NCBI GenBank assembly: GCA_947095585.1
Contig: OX352763.1
Span: 117,531,908 to 117,595,907 of the forward strand
Direction of reading: 5' to 3'
DNA length: 64,000 nucleotides
From: Nephrocerus scutellatus
Taxonomy: Eukaryota > Arthropoda > Insecta > Diptera > Pipunculidae
A program made the position numbers and the translations under genes. Positions 10,340 through 21,364 of the stretch are shown piece after piece. How positions within the stretch are numbered: position 1 is the stretch's first letter; each line of letters opens with the position of its first letter. Under the pieces are notes generated by a model. That model had not been told where the DNA came from. It searched no databases and worked only from the letters and a program-made list of their open reading frames with translations.

Positions 10340-10471
10340 GACATCCTTCCTCGTCCGAGCGATCACTGGGACAATCAACTTTTCCATCGCAACGACCGAC
10401 TATCGACACACATGACAAATCACGACACGTGAATTTGCCTTTGGGACAGAAGAACTTGAGTTTTGGTACAA
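10340..10471 (-). CDS. LDLa exon 3
   Basis: The exon is 132 bases, phase 1 to phase 1. A short lead (VPKLKFF) comes before the LDLa module CPKGKFTCRDLSC through CPSDRSDEEGC. All six cysteines and the calcium motif DRSDE are present. The donor is C|GTATGT. The acceptor is GACGTCAG at 10472-10473; a nearer AG would break the phase-1 rule seen in the neighbours. The 3.1-kb intron upstream of it contains a complete-looking but dead I/LOA-type LINE insertion (10.9-12.8 kb). Confidence 0.85.
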
Positions 10472-10857
10472 CTGACGTCGTTTTATGTGTTGTTAGTGTT
10501 ATTTACATTATACATTATGGTCAGCATTTAAAAAAAAAGTTGTAAAAAGAGCGGGGATGGATAGAAGAAGAGAAATAGATATGATGAGAGTTAATTTACA
10601 GTTTTTTTTTTTAAAGATATTAGGAATATTACAGCTCCGTAGGATTATCAAGGAGTTGGGAGTTGTAATGGTTTTGGAGGATGGATCATTGTTATATCCT
10701 AAAAGCACAAATGAATTTCCGCCAAAAAGTTGTAATATTCAACAGATTTCTGATTTTTATCAAAATATCTGATTTAAAAAAATATAAATAGTATTTTAGT
10801 TAAATAGTTAAGGTACATTTATTAGGCGAGCCGAATATACCCTTTTGATTGTAAATA
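10472..10857. other. Intron, no recognisable feature
   Basis: AT-rich sequence with poly-T runs upstream (minus strand) of LDLa exon 3. I see nothing in it. Confidence 0.4.
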
Positions 10858-10926
10858 TTTAAAATCTAGATACTTATTATATCTAAAACATTAAGTATCT
10901 AGATACTTATTAGATTTTAAATATTA
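10858..10926. repeat. TATCTAGATA-rich AT repeat, left of LINE insertion
   Basis: It contains TATCTAGATACTTATTA and ATTAAGTATCTAGATA motifs. The 37 bases at 10865-10901 are identical to 12931-12967 on the other side of the LINE, and ATATTAAG recurs on both sides. More of these motifs follow at 13035-13110 and singly near 13255 and 13400. Confidence 0.8.
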
Positions 10927-10929
10927 AGA

Positions 10930-12760
10930 AGGAAGAAAGTCCTACAGATCAACTGGCCTAACTTAGTTCGCCCTAAAGACTATCAAAAAGGTTATCGACA
11001 ATTTTATAACGCCGGAAGAACTGGGAAGAGAACCACTACACTTCAGTAACATGCGTACAGAGCGGGCAAATATACGGATACCGTACGAAAAGCTGACGAA
11101 AAGCCAGTAAGGAAATCGCGATGTGCGCCTTCCTAGACATCAAAGGAGCATTCGACAACGCATCTCATGAGTCGATAAGGAATGCTCTGGAGAGAAAGAA
11201 AGTAGACAGCACAGCACAATCACTAAATAGATGTTCGAGATACTGAGTGCGATTTTGTAGAACATTTCCTTAGTAGGTAGAGACGAGATTGCGTGGCGTG
11301 GGAGTTCTCAAATTACCAAACTTCTTCGTCCATAAAAAACCAGAACAACAGAGACCATAGTCGGTGATAAAACCATTATGGTGAGCATAACAAGAGGTTG
11401 CCCACAAGGAGACGTACTGTCCATCCCTTTTGGTGAGGAGTAGATGAAATACTTCAGCGAATAGCTGAGGCAGGGACTCATGCCCAAGGCGGACGATATA
11501 GTTTTCATGGTAACTGAGAAGTTTGAGGAAGTGCTCTGTAATATAATCTAAAGCGGATTAACCACCACGAGCAGATGGTGCCTAGAAGTTGGACTCAGAG
11601 TAAACGCAAACAAAACCACACTGGTTCCCTTCACAAATAAAAGGTAGCCGGGGCGAATGCACCCGATTAACCTCAATGGAGAAGAGATTACTATAAGCAA
11701 AGAGGTTAAATACCTTGGACTTATATTAGATAAAAGACAGCTATGGAATAAACTCCAACAGGCAGTACTGCAAAAATCAAAAAGAGCGCTTATGGTATGC
11801 AGAAAGGTGGCAGGAAAAGGTGTGAAGAAGGGTGGCAGGAAAATCCTGGGGACTTTGTCCAAGAGTAAGTGAGCGTATGGGCAAATAGAACCAAGCTAAG
11901 CACTACGAGAAGAATATTGGAAAAAGTGCAGAGGCTGGTATGTATTTTAATTACAGTGGCCATGAGAATCTGCCCCACGGCGGGTATGGAGGCAATTCTT
12001 GGGCTACTCCCACTACATATAGTGTTAGAGAGCAAATCCAAAGAAACCAAGTTACGTTTGAGCAATGTAGGCTGCTTCAGGGACGGTGGGCTAAAGGGAT
12101 TAGTGGAGTCGCTAGCCAAACAAATTCCGTTAGCCAGCATGCCGTGCGATAACATGGTACAAAAGCCTGAATTCAAGAAAAACTTCGAAGCCAAAATGAG
12201 CAAAACAAACAGAAGGCGCAGGTGCAGGAGTTCGTAGGTCATGAACAAAGTACTGTGAAGCTAAGGGGTAGTACCCGAGCATATTCCAGGCAGAAGTACA
12301 TACCATTGAAAGATGTGCTCACTTTAATCTGGAAAGAAACTATGTGAGGTAGGAAATAGCCATCATGACGGACAACCAAGCTGCAGTAAAAGCCCTAGAT
12401 GTATTACACATCACGTTAAGACTGATATAGGAATGGCAGGACAAATCTAAACAGACTTGGCGAAGTAAACAAGGTACTTTTGTACTGGGCGCCGGGACAC
12501 ACTGGCATGTATGGGAATAGAGCAGCGGATAGGCTCGTGAAAAATCCGATTGTAGGGACAGAACAATTCTGTGGCGTAGGGTGCCGCATAATGCGGGAGG
12601 AGATACGCAGAATAGGTATCTCCTTACGCCCACGGTGTGCCAAGCATATAACCAAGCATTATAAGGGTGCAACCCCCTTTAGGCGTGCGCATATTATACA
12701 AATAAAGAAAGGCAGATGTTTCCGTAAAATGGAAAATCTCTCAGGCAAATGATGGACAAC
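10930..12760 (+). pseudogene. I/LOA-type LINE, RT plus RNase H, decayed
   Basis: Pieces are in the family order: MCAFLDIKGAFDNASHE (RT motif A, about 11120-11170), GCPQGDVLS (about 11398), ADDIVFMV (about 11490, YADD region changed), VPFTNKR, KEVKYLGLILD (about 11700), a thumb region ITVAMRICPTAGMEAILGL (about 11955-12010), RNase H motif MTDNQAAVKALD (about 12365), and VLYWAPGHTGMYGN (about 12475-12515). Many stops and frameshifts make it non-functional. At 12653-12708 the sequence switches to AAGCATTATAAGGGTGCAA, which is also found at the end of the Jockey/CR1-type copy at 49.18 kb. It interrupts a TATCTAGATA repeat in the intron between LDLa exons 2 and 3. Confidence 0.8.
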
Positions 12761-12918
12761 TATGACCGCAAAAAGGTCTCGCTCGAAGTAATGTAGTAAT
12801 TACGGGTTTCCTAACAGGAAGTTCTATACTGAAGCGGCACCAGGGGGAAGCGCAGTAGATTCATATGGGTCGCAGTACTACGACTTTTTATATATACCCC
12901 AATTTTCATCATCTTCAT

Positions 12919-13110
12919 AAATATTAAGTATCTAGATACTTATTATATCTAAAACATTAAGTATCTAAGCACTTAGGTTAGGTTAAGGTGGCTGTCAGTA
13001 AAACCGACACACTTAGACACTAAACACTTACTACATCTTTAATATTAAGTATCAAAATATTAAGTATTTAGACATTAAGTATCTAGATAATTATTCGTAA
13101 TATATCTAGA
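12919..13110. repeat. TATCTAGATA-rich AT repeat, right of LINE insertion
   Basis: The 12931-12967 stretch repeats 10865-10901 exactly. Further TATTAAGTAT and TATCTAGATA motifs continue to about 13110. Confidence 0.8.
12974..13016 (+). mobile_element. LINE 5' end fragment starting TTAGGTTAGG
   Basis: GGTTAGGTTAAGGTGGCTGT and then ACCGACACACTTAGAC closely match the sequence at 14995-15042, which begins the LINE segment nested at 15.0 kb. About 40 bases are left. The start looks like the insect telomere motif TTAGG, but only two copies are present, so it is not telomeric. Confidence 0.6.
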
Positions 13111-13585
13111 TACATAATGCTTATCTGTTTTTTTTATTCATTTTATTATTTTATTTTATTAATTAATTTTTTTAAAGAAAACCATTATATCCAACATTTA
13201 CATGTAAAAAACTTCTCTGCTACACATCTGGACATAATCTAAACTTTAAATATCTAGATACTAGTATATAAACATACTGGTACAGCGCCTTAAATAAAAA
13301 CTGAACTAAATAACTGACGTTAAAAACCATAAATCATAGGCATTTGTTAATATAAAAGGTACACTTTTTTAATACAAAAATTAAAATTTCAGTATCTAGA
13401 TACAACTATGATCGCATCTATCTATCTAAAATTCATTCAATTAATCATCAGAACAACATTTGTGCTATTTGGAATTGCATATTCTTATTACAGAAGGACA
13501 TGGATATGGGGGTTTTTATTATTTACATGTAGGGACACAACAGTTATATTGAATATATGTTGAGATGGAAAATTTGTATACTCAC
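13111..13585. other. Intron, no recognisable feature
   Basis: AT-rich sequence with scattered TATCTAGATA motifs; nothing else is seen. Confidence 0.4.
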
Positions 13586-13708
13586 TCGCATCGCAATTTA
13601 ATTCATCGTCGCCGTCAGTGCAATCATTGACGCCATCACATATCTGTGAATCGCTTATGCAACGTTGATCGTCTTTACATTGATATTCTAAGTTACTACA
13701 TTCGGTAG
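13586..13708 (-). CDS. LDLa exon 2
   Basis: The exon is 123 bases, phase 1 to phase 1. It encodes the LDLa module CSNLEYQCKDDQRC through CTDGDDELNC, with six cysteines and an acidic end. The donor is A|GTGAGT, close to consensus. The acceptor is ACAAAG, next to a (CAA)n run on the minus strand that replaces a normal pyrimidine tract. Splicing to the 10340-10471 exon forms an Ile codon, and splicing from the 14361-14471 exon forms a Pro codon. Confidence 0.85.
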
Positions 13709-14360
13709 CTTTGTTGTTGTTGTTGTTGTTATTTAGTTTCAGTCATTTCATTAATATTAAAATAAAAAATACAAAAAAATTTCGTGCAAATTCCACAGTT
13801 TGAGTGATGAGAGAGATGTTATAGTTAGTCCAATAAAGATGTTAGGACATTCAATCGCAACAAGTGTGTGAGACAAAACAAGAACATTTTAGTTAGAAAT
13901 GAATAAATTAATTCAATATAATATAATTAAGACAACAAATAAAAAAATTAAAACGGAGCGTTAAATATCCGGTTAACACAAATTGAATGATTTGTTAGTT
14001 CAGCCAGCAATGAATATTCACTTTTTTTTTTTTTTGTAAAAAGAAATTTCATTTTTCTGATTTTTAAAAATTAGTCAAACAAACTCATTAGAGTTTGAAG
14101 AGTTAATTATTTTAAAATTAAATTACAAATCAGTTAAAAGTTAAAAGTTAAAAGCATTAAATAAAATAAATAGCTAAGGCAGTAATTTAGATTTAATTGT
14201 TATTGCATGTAGAGCAAGAATAAGTGTTTGTATTGTGTTTTACTTAACGGAAATTGTATAACAAAAAAAAAGTAATAAATAAAGAAAAAGCTGCTGCTAA
14301 TAGAAGAGAATAGAATTTTTTTTCCAGCTGGAAAAAGCGGCTGCTTCTCTATGTACTTAC
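13709..14360. other. Intron, no recognisable feature
   Basis: It starts with a (GTT)n run at about 13713-13733 and continues as AT-rich sequence. No mobile element is recognised, which makes this the cleanest intron of the gene. Confidence 0.4.
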
Positions 14361-14471
14361 GACAATATTGATCTTCATCATCACCATCAGGACAATCACG
14401 ATTTCTATCACATCTTTTACTGCCATCGATGCAGTGTCCACTGCGGCATTGGAATTCATTTGCGTGGCATT
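14361..14471 (-). CDS. LDLa exon 1 (first seen in window)
   Basis: The exon is 111 bases, phase 1 to phase 1. It encodes the LDLa module CHANEFQCRSGHC through CPDGDDEDQYC with all six cysteines. The acceptor TTAATTTCAG and donor C|GTAAGT are both close to consensus. It is the most upstream exon of the gene that I could recognise. No further LDLa module was found at higher coordinates, so the preceding intron either runs through much of the transposon-filled region above 14.5 kb or leaves the window. Confidence 0.85.
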
Positions 14472-14739
14472 CTGAAATTAAGAATTGAAAACTTATTGTA
14501 AAATTTGAAACAAATTATATAGTTATGGTGGCAAATGTGATAATGATGCGATTAGCAACTGTACTTAGCAACTCTCATCACAAATCAGACCAAATCAAGT
14601 GAACGATTTCGATAACCAATCCGATTCGTATTTACTTGGGTCGGGGCTAAATAAGAAGGGGACTTGCCTTGGTCGGCGGCGCTTCATGTCGAGCTAGGTT
14701 GCGGTTGGTCAATCACCACTCAACTGAAATAATTGATTC

Positions 14740-16240
14740 TTGAAACTAATACAAGCGCCTCGGATACGGATCGGAATTATCAACAGTGACCAAGGAAAAG
14801 AACACGCTTTGGAACTTGGAACATTCGCACGCTCGTCAAGACAACATTGCTTGCACAATTAACAAAACTAAAAACCATCTAGAGACTGTTGGTCTTAGTG
14901 AGGTAAGATGGCCTGGAGTAGGGGAAAAGCCAACATCTACCGGTGAGTTTCTGATTTTTTCGGGTAAAGCTGCACCATGCGAATGGAGTGGGATTAGGTT
15001 AGGTTAGGATATGGTTGCTGTGAGTGAAACCGACACACTTAGACCAGTAATGGTCCATTGTGATACCACACGGATCAGGAAAAATTCCCTCTACCTACTC
15101 GATGAACCAATTAGAGCTTTGTATGAAGCGTAGGAGACTACAATTGTCAATGCTGATGATATCATTAGTGTCGTTGTAGAAGGAAACTCCCATATGGAGT
15201 TTACGTTTTTTGGGAGAGGGCTAAACAAGTACAGAGAAGATGGACGATAGTCTCCTCCTCCTCACATGGTTATCCAAAGGACATAAGACCAATAACTCTA
15301 TCTTCCTTTCTTTTGAAAACTTTGGAAAGGTTTTTAGTTGTTTACATAAGAAACCAGGTAGGACTCAGCAAATGGGCTCAATCTCAACACGCTTACTGCA
15401 AAGGGAAATCGGTTGAGAGGGCGCTTCACACACTGATGCGTTCGATTGACAAAGCACTACACTCAAAAGAATACTCACTCGAAGCGTTTCTCGACATTGA
15501 AGGTGCCTTCAACAATGTAAAGACGGAGGCTACAATCCTTGGGTGACATGGAGCTAAAATTAAATTTACTTCAATTCCACGCTAACCAAGTGGGCTTAAC
15601 AGTTAACGTTTAAAAACAAAACTATTATCCGTTAACGCTAGTGGAAGATGTGATCTCTCAATTGATCGACACCAGATAGAGGAAGTCGATAAGTTTTGTT
15701 ATTTGGACAGCTCTCGTGGTAAGAAAGGCGCGACACTTCTATAGTATGCTAAATAATATCTGGAACTCCTCAAAAATCTCCCGGAACCTAAAGCTAACGA
15801 TATTCAGATCGTACGTTCTCTCAGTACTCTTGTATGGCTGCGAAACTTGAAAAGTCACAGAGTCAATTGCGACGCGCCTCCAAGTCTTTGTCAACAAGTG
15901 TTTTAGGCGGATACTGAGAATAAGATGGGCGGACACAATCACCAATCAAGATTTATGGAGAGTTACGCAGCAGGAAGCTGGTTACGCGGTCACCATCAGA
16001 TGACTGAAATGGAGCTGGATTGACCACACTTTTAGAAAACCAGCAGACGATAACACGAAACAAGCGCTCGACTGAAATCCACAAGGAAGCTGATCGCCCT
16101 AGTAAGATATGAAAATTGAAAAGGGATAATAGAAGAGGAACCAGAGGACAGAGTGACGTCTCTTAAAACCTCAGGCGGTAAAACGAGTTCGGGGAGTATG
16201 GGACGTAAGGAAGGAGAAGGAATGGTGGCATCTGTCAGCA
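14740..16240 (+). pseudogene. RTE-type LINE split by a nested LINE
   Basis: GCGCCTCGGATACGGATCGG at about 14755 parallels the sequence just before the ATG of the intact RTE element at 32.8 kb. It is followed by the endonuclease N-terminus (ETVGLSEVRWPGVGE, about 14880-14930). At about 14990 the element is interrupted. It resumes near 15546 with MELKLNLLQFHANQVGLTVN, then LSVLLYGCET (about 15810-15840), LQVFVNKCFRRILRIRWAD (about 15880-15940) and KWSWIDHTFRKPADDN. The endonuclease core and RT active site are absent. Stops are frequent. Confidence 0.7.
14992..15545 (+). mobile_element. I/LOA-type LINE fragment nested in the RTE copy
   Basis: It begins TTAGGTTAGGATATGGTTGC and continues with ACACTTAGACC and TGATACCACACGGATCAGG, a 5'-end signature shared with 12974-13016. 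After a deletion it enters RT sequence: RPITLSSFLLKTLERFLVVY (about 15290-15345), SQHAYCKGKSVERALHTLMR, and EAFLDIEGAFNNVKTEA, which is motif A. The RTE frame resumes directly after 15545, so this segment is later than its host element. Confidence 0.65.
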
Positions 16241-16249
16241 AACAAGAAC

Positions 16250-17980
16250 CACAAAAAAATGTCGCTAAATTCAAATTCGTTGTTCAATTTGGGATACTCT
16301 CTATATTTTAGCTGCTTAGCGCATATTATAGTTATATTATGCACTAAAGAAGATGATGATGATTTGTTTTCTGCAGTTCTGTTCGGCAGTTTCGGGTTTG
16401 TTCAAGTCTACGCACCAACGGGACAGGCCATCTCTGAAGAAAAAGTTCAAATTTATTCAAGTTTCTAAGGATTTTTTCCTACTACTACTCTAAAGGAAGA
16501 CCTTTTTCACCTTTCACCTTTCAGCGCTGATTGGATCTCTTCAATATTTACAATGCTTGTAGATCTTTTTCTTATTGCCTTATAATTAAGAATGTTATCC
16601 TAATCAATGTGCTCCTTTAATTATAAAAAGGAACGAACATTGACTTAACTGATAATCCACTCTTAACAAATTTCTTAAATTTTATCTGTGCGCATTATAT
16701 CCTCAATAAAAATCACTAAGAAGGAAACTCTGTGCTCGAGTGATTTAAAAAGAGGATATTTTATTATTTAGTCCAGGGGATAGTGTGAGTACATCCATGT
16801 AGTAATCAGATTCCTCAAAGAACCAAATCTGCGCGCATCATTTACTCTGAGAAATTAGCATAGTGCAATAGGTATAGCCATGTCCTTGTAACGCTGATTT
16901 CCTCCTCTTCAAGCTACTTGTATACTAAGTAGTGCTTTCTATAAAGTGAACGAAAAAAAAAACTTAAATTAGGGGCAACTGTACACTAATCAATTACGAA
17001 CAGTTTTGCACGAATCACTTAAACCCCTTCCGGATCAATTCAACGACCTTTGACATTGTTTATTTCTTTCGGCTCTTGTTCGCTTTGTTTTAAAAAACGA
17101 AAGGATAATTTACTTTACGGAAAAGACAACACATTTAATTAGCTGTTTCCATCAAAATGACAGTCACGTCATATACTCTTGCACTTAGACGGAACAACGC
17201 GAACAAGAGATCAATGCCACCAAAAATAGCCGAAGGAGAGGAAAAGGATGAATTACAAAATATACCCTTGAGGAGTTTCGTTTTAGGAAAAGGACTGATG
17301 GAGGTTGTGAATTCCTTTAATTGCGCTGTCATATTTGGGACAAGCCAGACAAGTTAGTCTAAGTCACTGCTTTGCTTTACCTTCAAAATGCTTCAATGTG
17401 CTGTGTAAAAAAATTGACTGACTTTCTGATATTTTCAAGTCGCAGTGCTTCAAAATTTGTTAAGGTGTCGATGTTTTATTGCACAAGGTAGTAAAACATC
17501 GTTCATAATGTGCATACATATCGATAATCAAAGTGAGACTTCAGTGAAATTATGGAAAAAGTTAGTGCGTAGTGTATCTGCTTCATTATTTTAATACATA
17601 AACTTATAGCCAAGGAAGAAGTCCTTGAATGACTTGTGCCATGGTGGGATATGGGCTTTAAAATTAAAAATCGAAGGAACTGAATTAACAATGTATCACG
17701 TTCCTCACGTTTCTAGCCGGTTTTAATTTATCTTCTCACAATTCTCCCTAATTCATGCAAAAAGCATTACGGAAAACGACGCAAGTCCAAATGCTTTCGT
17801 TAATGGATCATGGTCAGAAAAAAACACCAAAAAACTACCAATAATCTTGACCAAGAGAATATTACAAATAGCATAATAACATAATTGCCATTGTCTGTTT
17901 GTTTGTCTGTAAGGATACAACGAATATAACCTCATCCCGAAGAAACGACTATATGTATCGAAGCCATATTTACACCTATG
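16250..17980. other. No recognisable feature
   Basis: Several open frames of 60-70 codons exist on both strands, for example 17157-17357 plus, but none has a recognisable domain, a splice context or a start context. I treat the region as intron or intergenic DNA. Confidence 0.4.
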
Positions 17981-17984
17981 ATCG

Positions 17985-18345
17985 TTTGGTGCTGCGATAC
18001 GTTTATGTTTTTTTTTTTGGACCCGTTGGAGTTGAGATATTTATGAAAATGTGTGTTTATGGTTGGATGTGGTTCATATTCACAACATATGTTTGTTTGT
18101 GGTCCGATAAGTTTATGTTTTTTTGGACCCGCTGGAGTTACGATATTTTCGAAAATGAGTGTTTATGGTTGGATTTGGTTCATATTCACTCAATAGGAGT
18201 ATTTTTTTTTGGTGCTCCGATAAGTTTATATATTTTTGGACCCGTTAGGTGCCGCTGAAGTTTACATATTTATGAAAATGTTGTGTTTATCTATGGATTG
18301 AGTTCACATTCACACCATCTGTGGTTTGGTGCTCCAATGAAAAAA
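17985..18345. repeat. Tandem repeat, about 112-bp unit, 3 copies
   Basis: Each unit has CCGATAAGTTTATG (or a close variant), then TTTTTGGACCCG, then GAAAATG-TGTTTATGG and TTCATATTCAC. The cores start at about 17995, 18105 and 18218, and a fourth start is visible at 18326 before the match ends. Confidence 0.85.
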
Positions 18346-18729
18346 GGTAAATTGACACAAAAAAAGGTTCCTTAATTTTTGACAGGTACTCACTAGTAAT
18401 ACAAATAATGACGTAAATGAGCCTTGGATAATTATTATTCTCTATTGAACAATTCGGACCTTCAGAATCTTGTTGATATCTATTTTGAAGGTATTTAGAT
18501 AAAACGTTTCGGGAAACAGGAAGTCGACCAATTGATTCCACATCGATTTGAAATGTTGGTTTCTAACTGGGGAATGGATTTAAGACAAATCTATGTTGTT
18601 TAGAACTGAAACGAGTGTTTGCCTTGCTTAGAAAAGGACTTGAAAACTGTATTTTAAAGAGCATTTACCGTGGAAAATTTGTAAGCAATTTGTTAATGCT
18701 CCACATTTTGTCTATGCTCGAAAGAATCA

Positions 18730-19330
18730 AGAGATGAAGTAATAGTTAGATCGTTTATCATATGGACAACTCAATTCTATCAAGGTAATGGATTTTGCCC
18801 CAAACAAGAATGATTCGACACAAAAGTTGGGCAGAATAGCCGTATTCATCAAATGTCGGGAACCAATCAAGCGAGAATTGCATTCTTTTTGACTGATAGC
18901 GATATTGATAGCGTTGTATCATCAGCAAATTAATGGATATCACAGTATGTAGAAGACAACAGGTCATTGATATACATAAAAAAAAGCGTAGGCGCCAGAA
19001 TTTATCCCATGCCAAGCTAAAGAGATACCATTCATCACAAGATTCATTTTACAGTTCCATAAATAATTCTGAATCCCTGCAATGAGAAAGGTGTGTAAGT
19101 TGAACGAACAAATCTTATTTATAGGACATCAAAAGCCTTTGAAATATCCAGGGATACGACGCTTGATTCCCCTAGGTTTTCAATGCTTCGCTACAAACAA
19201 TGAGTCAAGCACGTCATGAGTTGACCTGAAAAGCGATTTTTAAGAAATCCCTACTGCACCTCGGATAAAAGAGCATTCGTATCCAGATAGCTTATTAGCC
19301 TGAATGAATTAAACCGTAATATTTGTGCTG
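18730..19330 (-). pseudogene. Jockey/CR1-type LINE RT remnant
   Basis: On the minus strand the pieces in order are SYLDTNALLSEVQ (about 19270-19310), SVVSLDISKAFDVL (RT motif A, about 19120-19160), a deletion, then ILAPTLFFLYIN-like sequence (about 18965-19005) and an IHSFADDTTL-like segment by frameshift (about 18890-18930). Several stops and frameshifts are present. It belongs with the 7.4-kb and 20.8-kb copies. Confidence 0.6.
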
Positions 19331-20600
19331 ATCCATTAACCCTTAAGTCCATCTTAGGACGTACTAGTTATATAAGTTTAGAGGTACTTTTTTCTAGCCA
19401 GGACCGGACTTTTAGAGCTGCACCACTATGATCCGCAATTAGTAAGATTAGTAAGATATTAACGATTGGCCCATTTAAAGTCAACCTTGATTATTGATGT
19501 ATTCTAATAGTTATAGCTAACGAAATAATATTTTGTGCAGGCATTGGTGATTGAACGATGATGAACCTTCCACGACAACATAAAATACTTCGACGTATCG
19601 AGCGTAGCGTTTCATATTCCAATCACGATCATGTGAATTAGATTTATGTGCCATTCGATGGTGCACCTTACATCGTGAACGCGGAATGTCGCATAATTTA
19701 CAACGCAATGATTGAATTGCCACACAGACTGTACTTGGGAGAATGGTTTTTTATGTTTCGAAGCTACTCGTAGTTGAGTTGGTTGATATGGGAAACGTAC
19801 CCATATGACTCCTATTACATAAGGCCCATTGGTACCCGTGGAAAAGTAAGGGACAGTTGCCTAAAGTTTACTTTCACTGTCAAAACAACTCTGGATAGGA
19901 GTTTTCGTTTTGAGTAATAGTATCCGGCCTGACTAATTGCGAACAATAGGGCAGTAAACTTTGGGACTCAGATAACCTTGAGCCTGTTTTTTTAACTTTT
20001 CGGTTAAAAGTTTCTAGAAGTAAGAGTTTAATTGTTTATCAAATGTGAAATAGGCATACACACCATCGAAAGTTGTCAGTATCTTTTTTTTTTTGCTTTC
20101 CGCATTTACACGTTAGCCGAGGATTTGCAAAGATTACAATCAGATTGTTTAAGGAGATTTATCAATCGGAATCGGTGGGTCTGCCAAAAGCGATAGCACA
20201 ACTTGTAAGCAAAATTGAATAAACAATTCCTTGGTAAACAGATGTGTTGGTTGAAAGGAGCATGCTCTTTTTGTAACTTCCATGAAACGTCTATTTTCTT
20301 AAAGGATTAAAGTGTGTTGATGTGTTGCCTGGGAAAACACTGTAAAGTGTACCAACTCTGAGTGGGTTTATGTTTATTGTTGGTATGTACCGTAATATCT
20401 TACTTAACTTGTATTTGGATAGAATTCCACAAAGAAAGGCTTGCATATGATAAGTCAAATGTCAAATCAAAGTGATCATTTATTAAAAAAAACTTTAAAA
20501 TTTTGAATCTGAAAAACGTCCGCCTCTTCATTAATGATGAGCATGAAGAATATAGCATCTAAGTCTTGGCCGTAGTCTTGCAGGATGAGTCTTGCTTCTG
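19331..20600. other. No recognisable feature
   Basis: I found no coding signature, repeat or mobile element that I can name here. Confidence 0.4.
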
Positions 20601-20619
20601 ATCTTTTGGTCTTCTTATG

Positions 20620-20745
20620 ATATCGATAAGTTATGAATTAAATTTAATTATTTAACAGCGCCCTCTGTAGACTGTTAAAATAAGCATTTTTAATAGAAAT
20701 TACCAAAAACCATTGCATATATTTATGCTCAGTGATGTTGTATAT
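20620..20745 (+). mobile_element. LTR fragment
   Basis: GAAATTACCAAAAACCATTG followed by CATATATTTATGCTCAGTGA matches the middle of the solo LTR (about 50868-50912) with few changes. Ends and target duplication are gone. Confidence 0.55.
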
Positions 20746-20749
20746 ATAT

Positions 20750-21360
20750 TGTATCAAGTTTAGGGCGAATAAAAGCTTTGCCAGATTAAAGGGAGTGAAA
20801 TATTTCTTGCACCGGGCTAGAAAACCTAAACATTTCGAAGCATTTTTGGCGACTGTAAATATCTGGTCTTTCCAGCGAAGCTGTCGTTAACGCACATACC
20901 GAGAATTGCGAGATTTTTAGTTACCTCGATGCACATGCCATTCATGGATAATGGCATGGGATTTAGGATTTGCTTAGACGAGAGGAGACAGCATTGGGTT
21001 TCGGAAGCGTTAAATTCTACTCGATTGTTTTCTCCCCATTGTATTATGCGATTAGGTCAGAATTTAACGTGCTTAACATACGTAGTTGTTTGAGTTCCTC
21101 AAACTTATATGAGAAGCTGAGAGTGCTGTCTTCAGCTAAAGAGTGAATTGGATTAGAAGTCACAGATAAGAGATCAATAATAAAAATGAGAAAAAGTGTC
21201 GGGGACAAAACAGAGCCCTGCGGAACGCCAGCATTCAAGTAATGTACTTTAGACTTGAAACCGTCCAATACAACTTGAATTGAGAGGTTCAAAAGATAGC
21301 TTCTAATCCAGTGAAGCAGTTTATCATCGACTCCATAAGCACGCATTCTGGTCAAAAGAG
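20750..21360 (-). pseudogene. Jockey/CR1-type LINE RT remnant
   Basis: The minus-strand frame at 21044-21355 holds YGVDDKLLHWIRSYL, the motif B sequence GVPQGSVLSPTLFLIFI and IHSLAEDSTLSFS, where the catalytic ADD has become AED. After a frameshift near 21060 the match continues as NNRVEFNASETQCCLLSSK and then SFAGKTRYLQS-like sequence. It abuts a transposase tail in the opposite direction at 21365. The changed active site and frameshift make it dead. Confidence 0.75.
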
Positions 21361-21364
21361 CATG

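Larger units (their letters stand above)
300..14471 (-). other. Host gene segment: array of at least seven LDLa exons
   Basis: Seven minus-strand exons at 300-445, 3241-3717, 4483-4602, 10066-10179, 10340-10471, 13586-13708 and 14361-14471 each carry one full six-Cys LDLa module. Joined in transcription order (high to low coordinate) they stay open, and every internal junction is phase 1. LDLa modules bind calcium and ligands in extracellular proteins. Repeated LDLa modules with a Thr/Pro-rich linker fit insect perlecan (trol, a basement-membrane proteoglycan); other multi-LDLa proteins such as an LRP-type receptor or nudel are possible. No Ig, laminin or SEA domain lies in the window, so the identity is inferred. 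The introns are packed with transposon remains. Both ends of the gene are outside what can be recognised here. Confidence 0.75.

Noticed and set aside
14992..15010. TTAGG-like telomere repeat.
   Set aside because: Only two to three copies, followed by sequence shared with another LINE start at 12974. It is a LINE 5' end, not an interstitial telomere.
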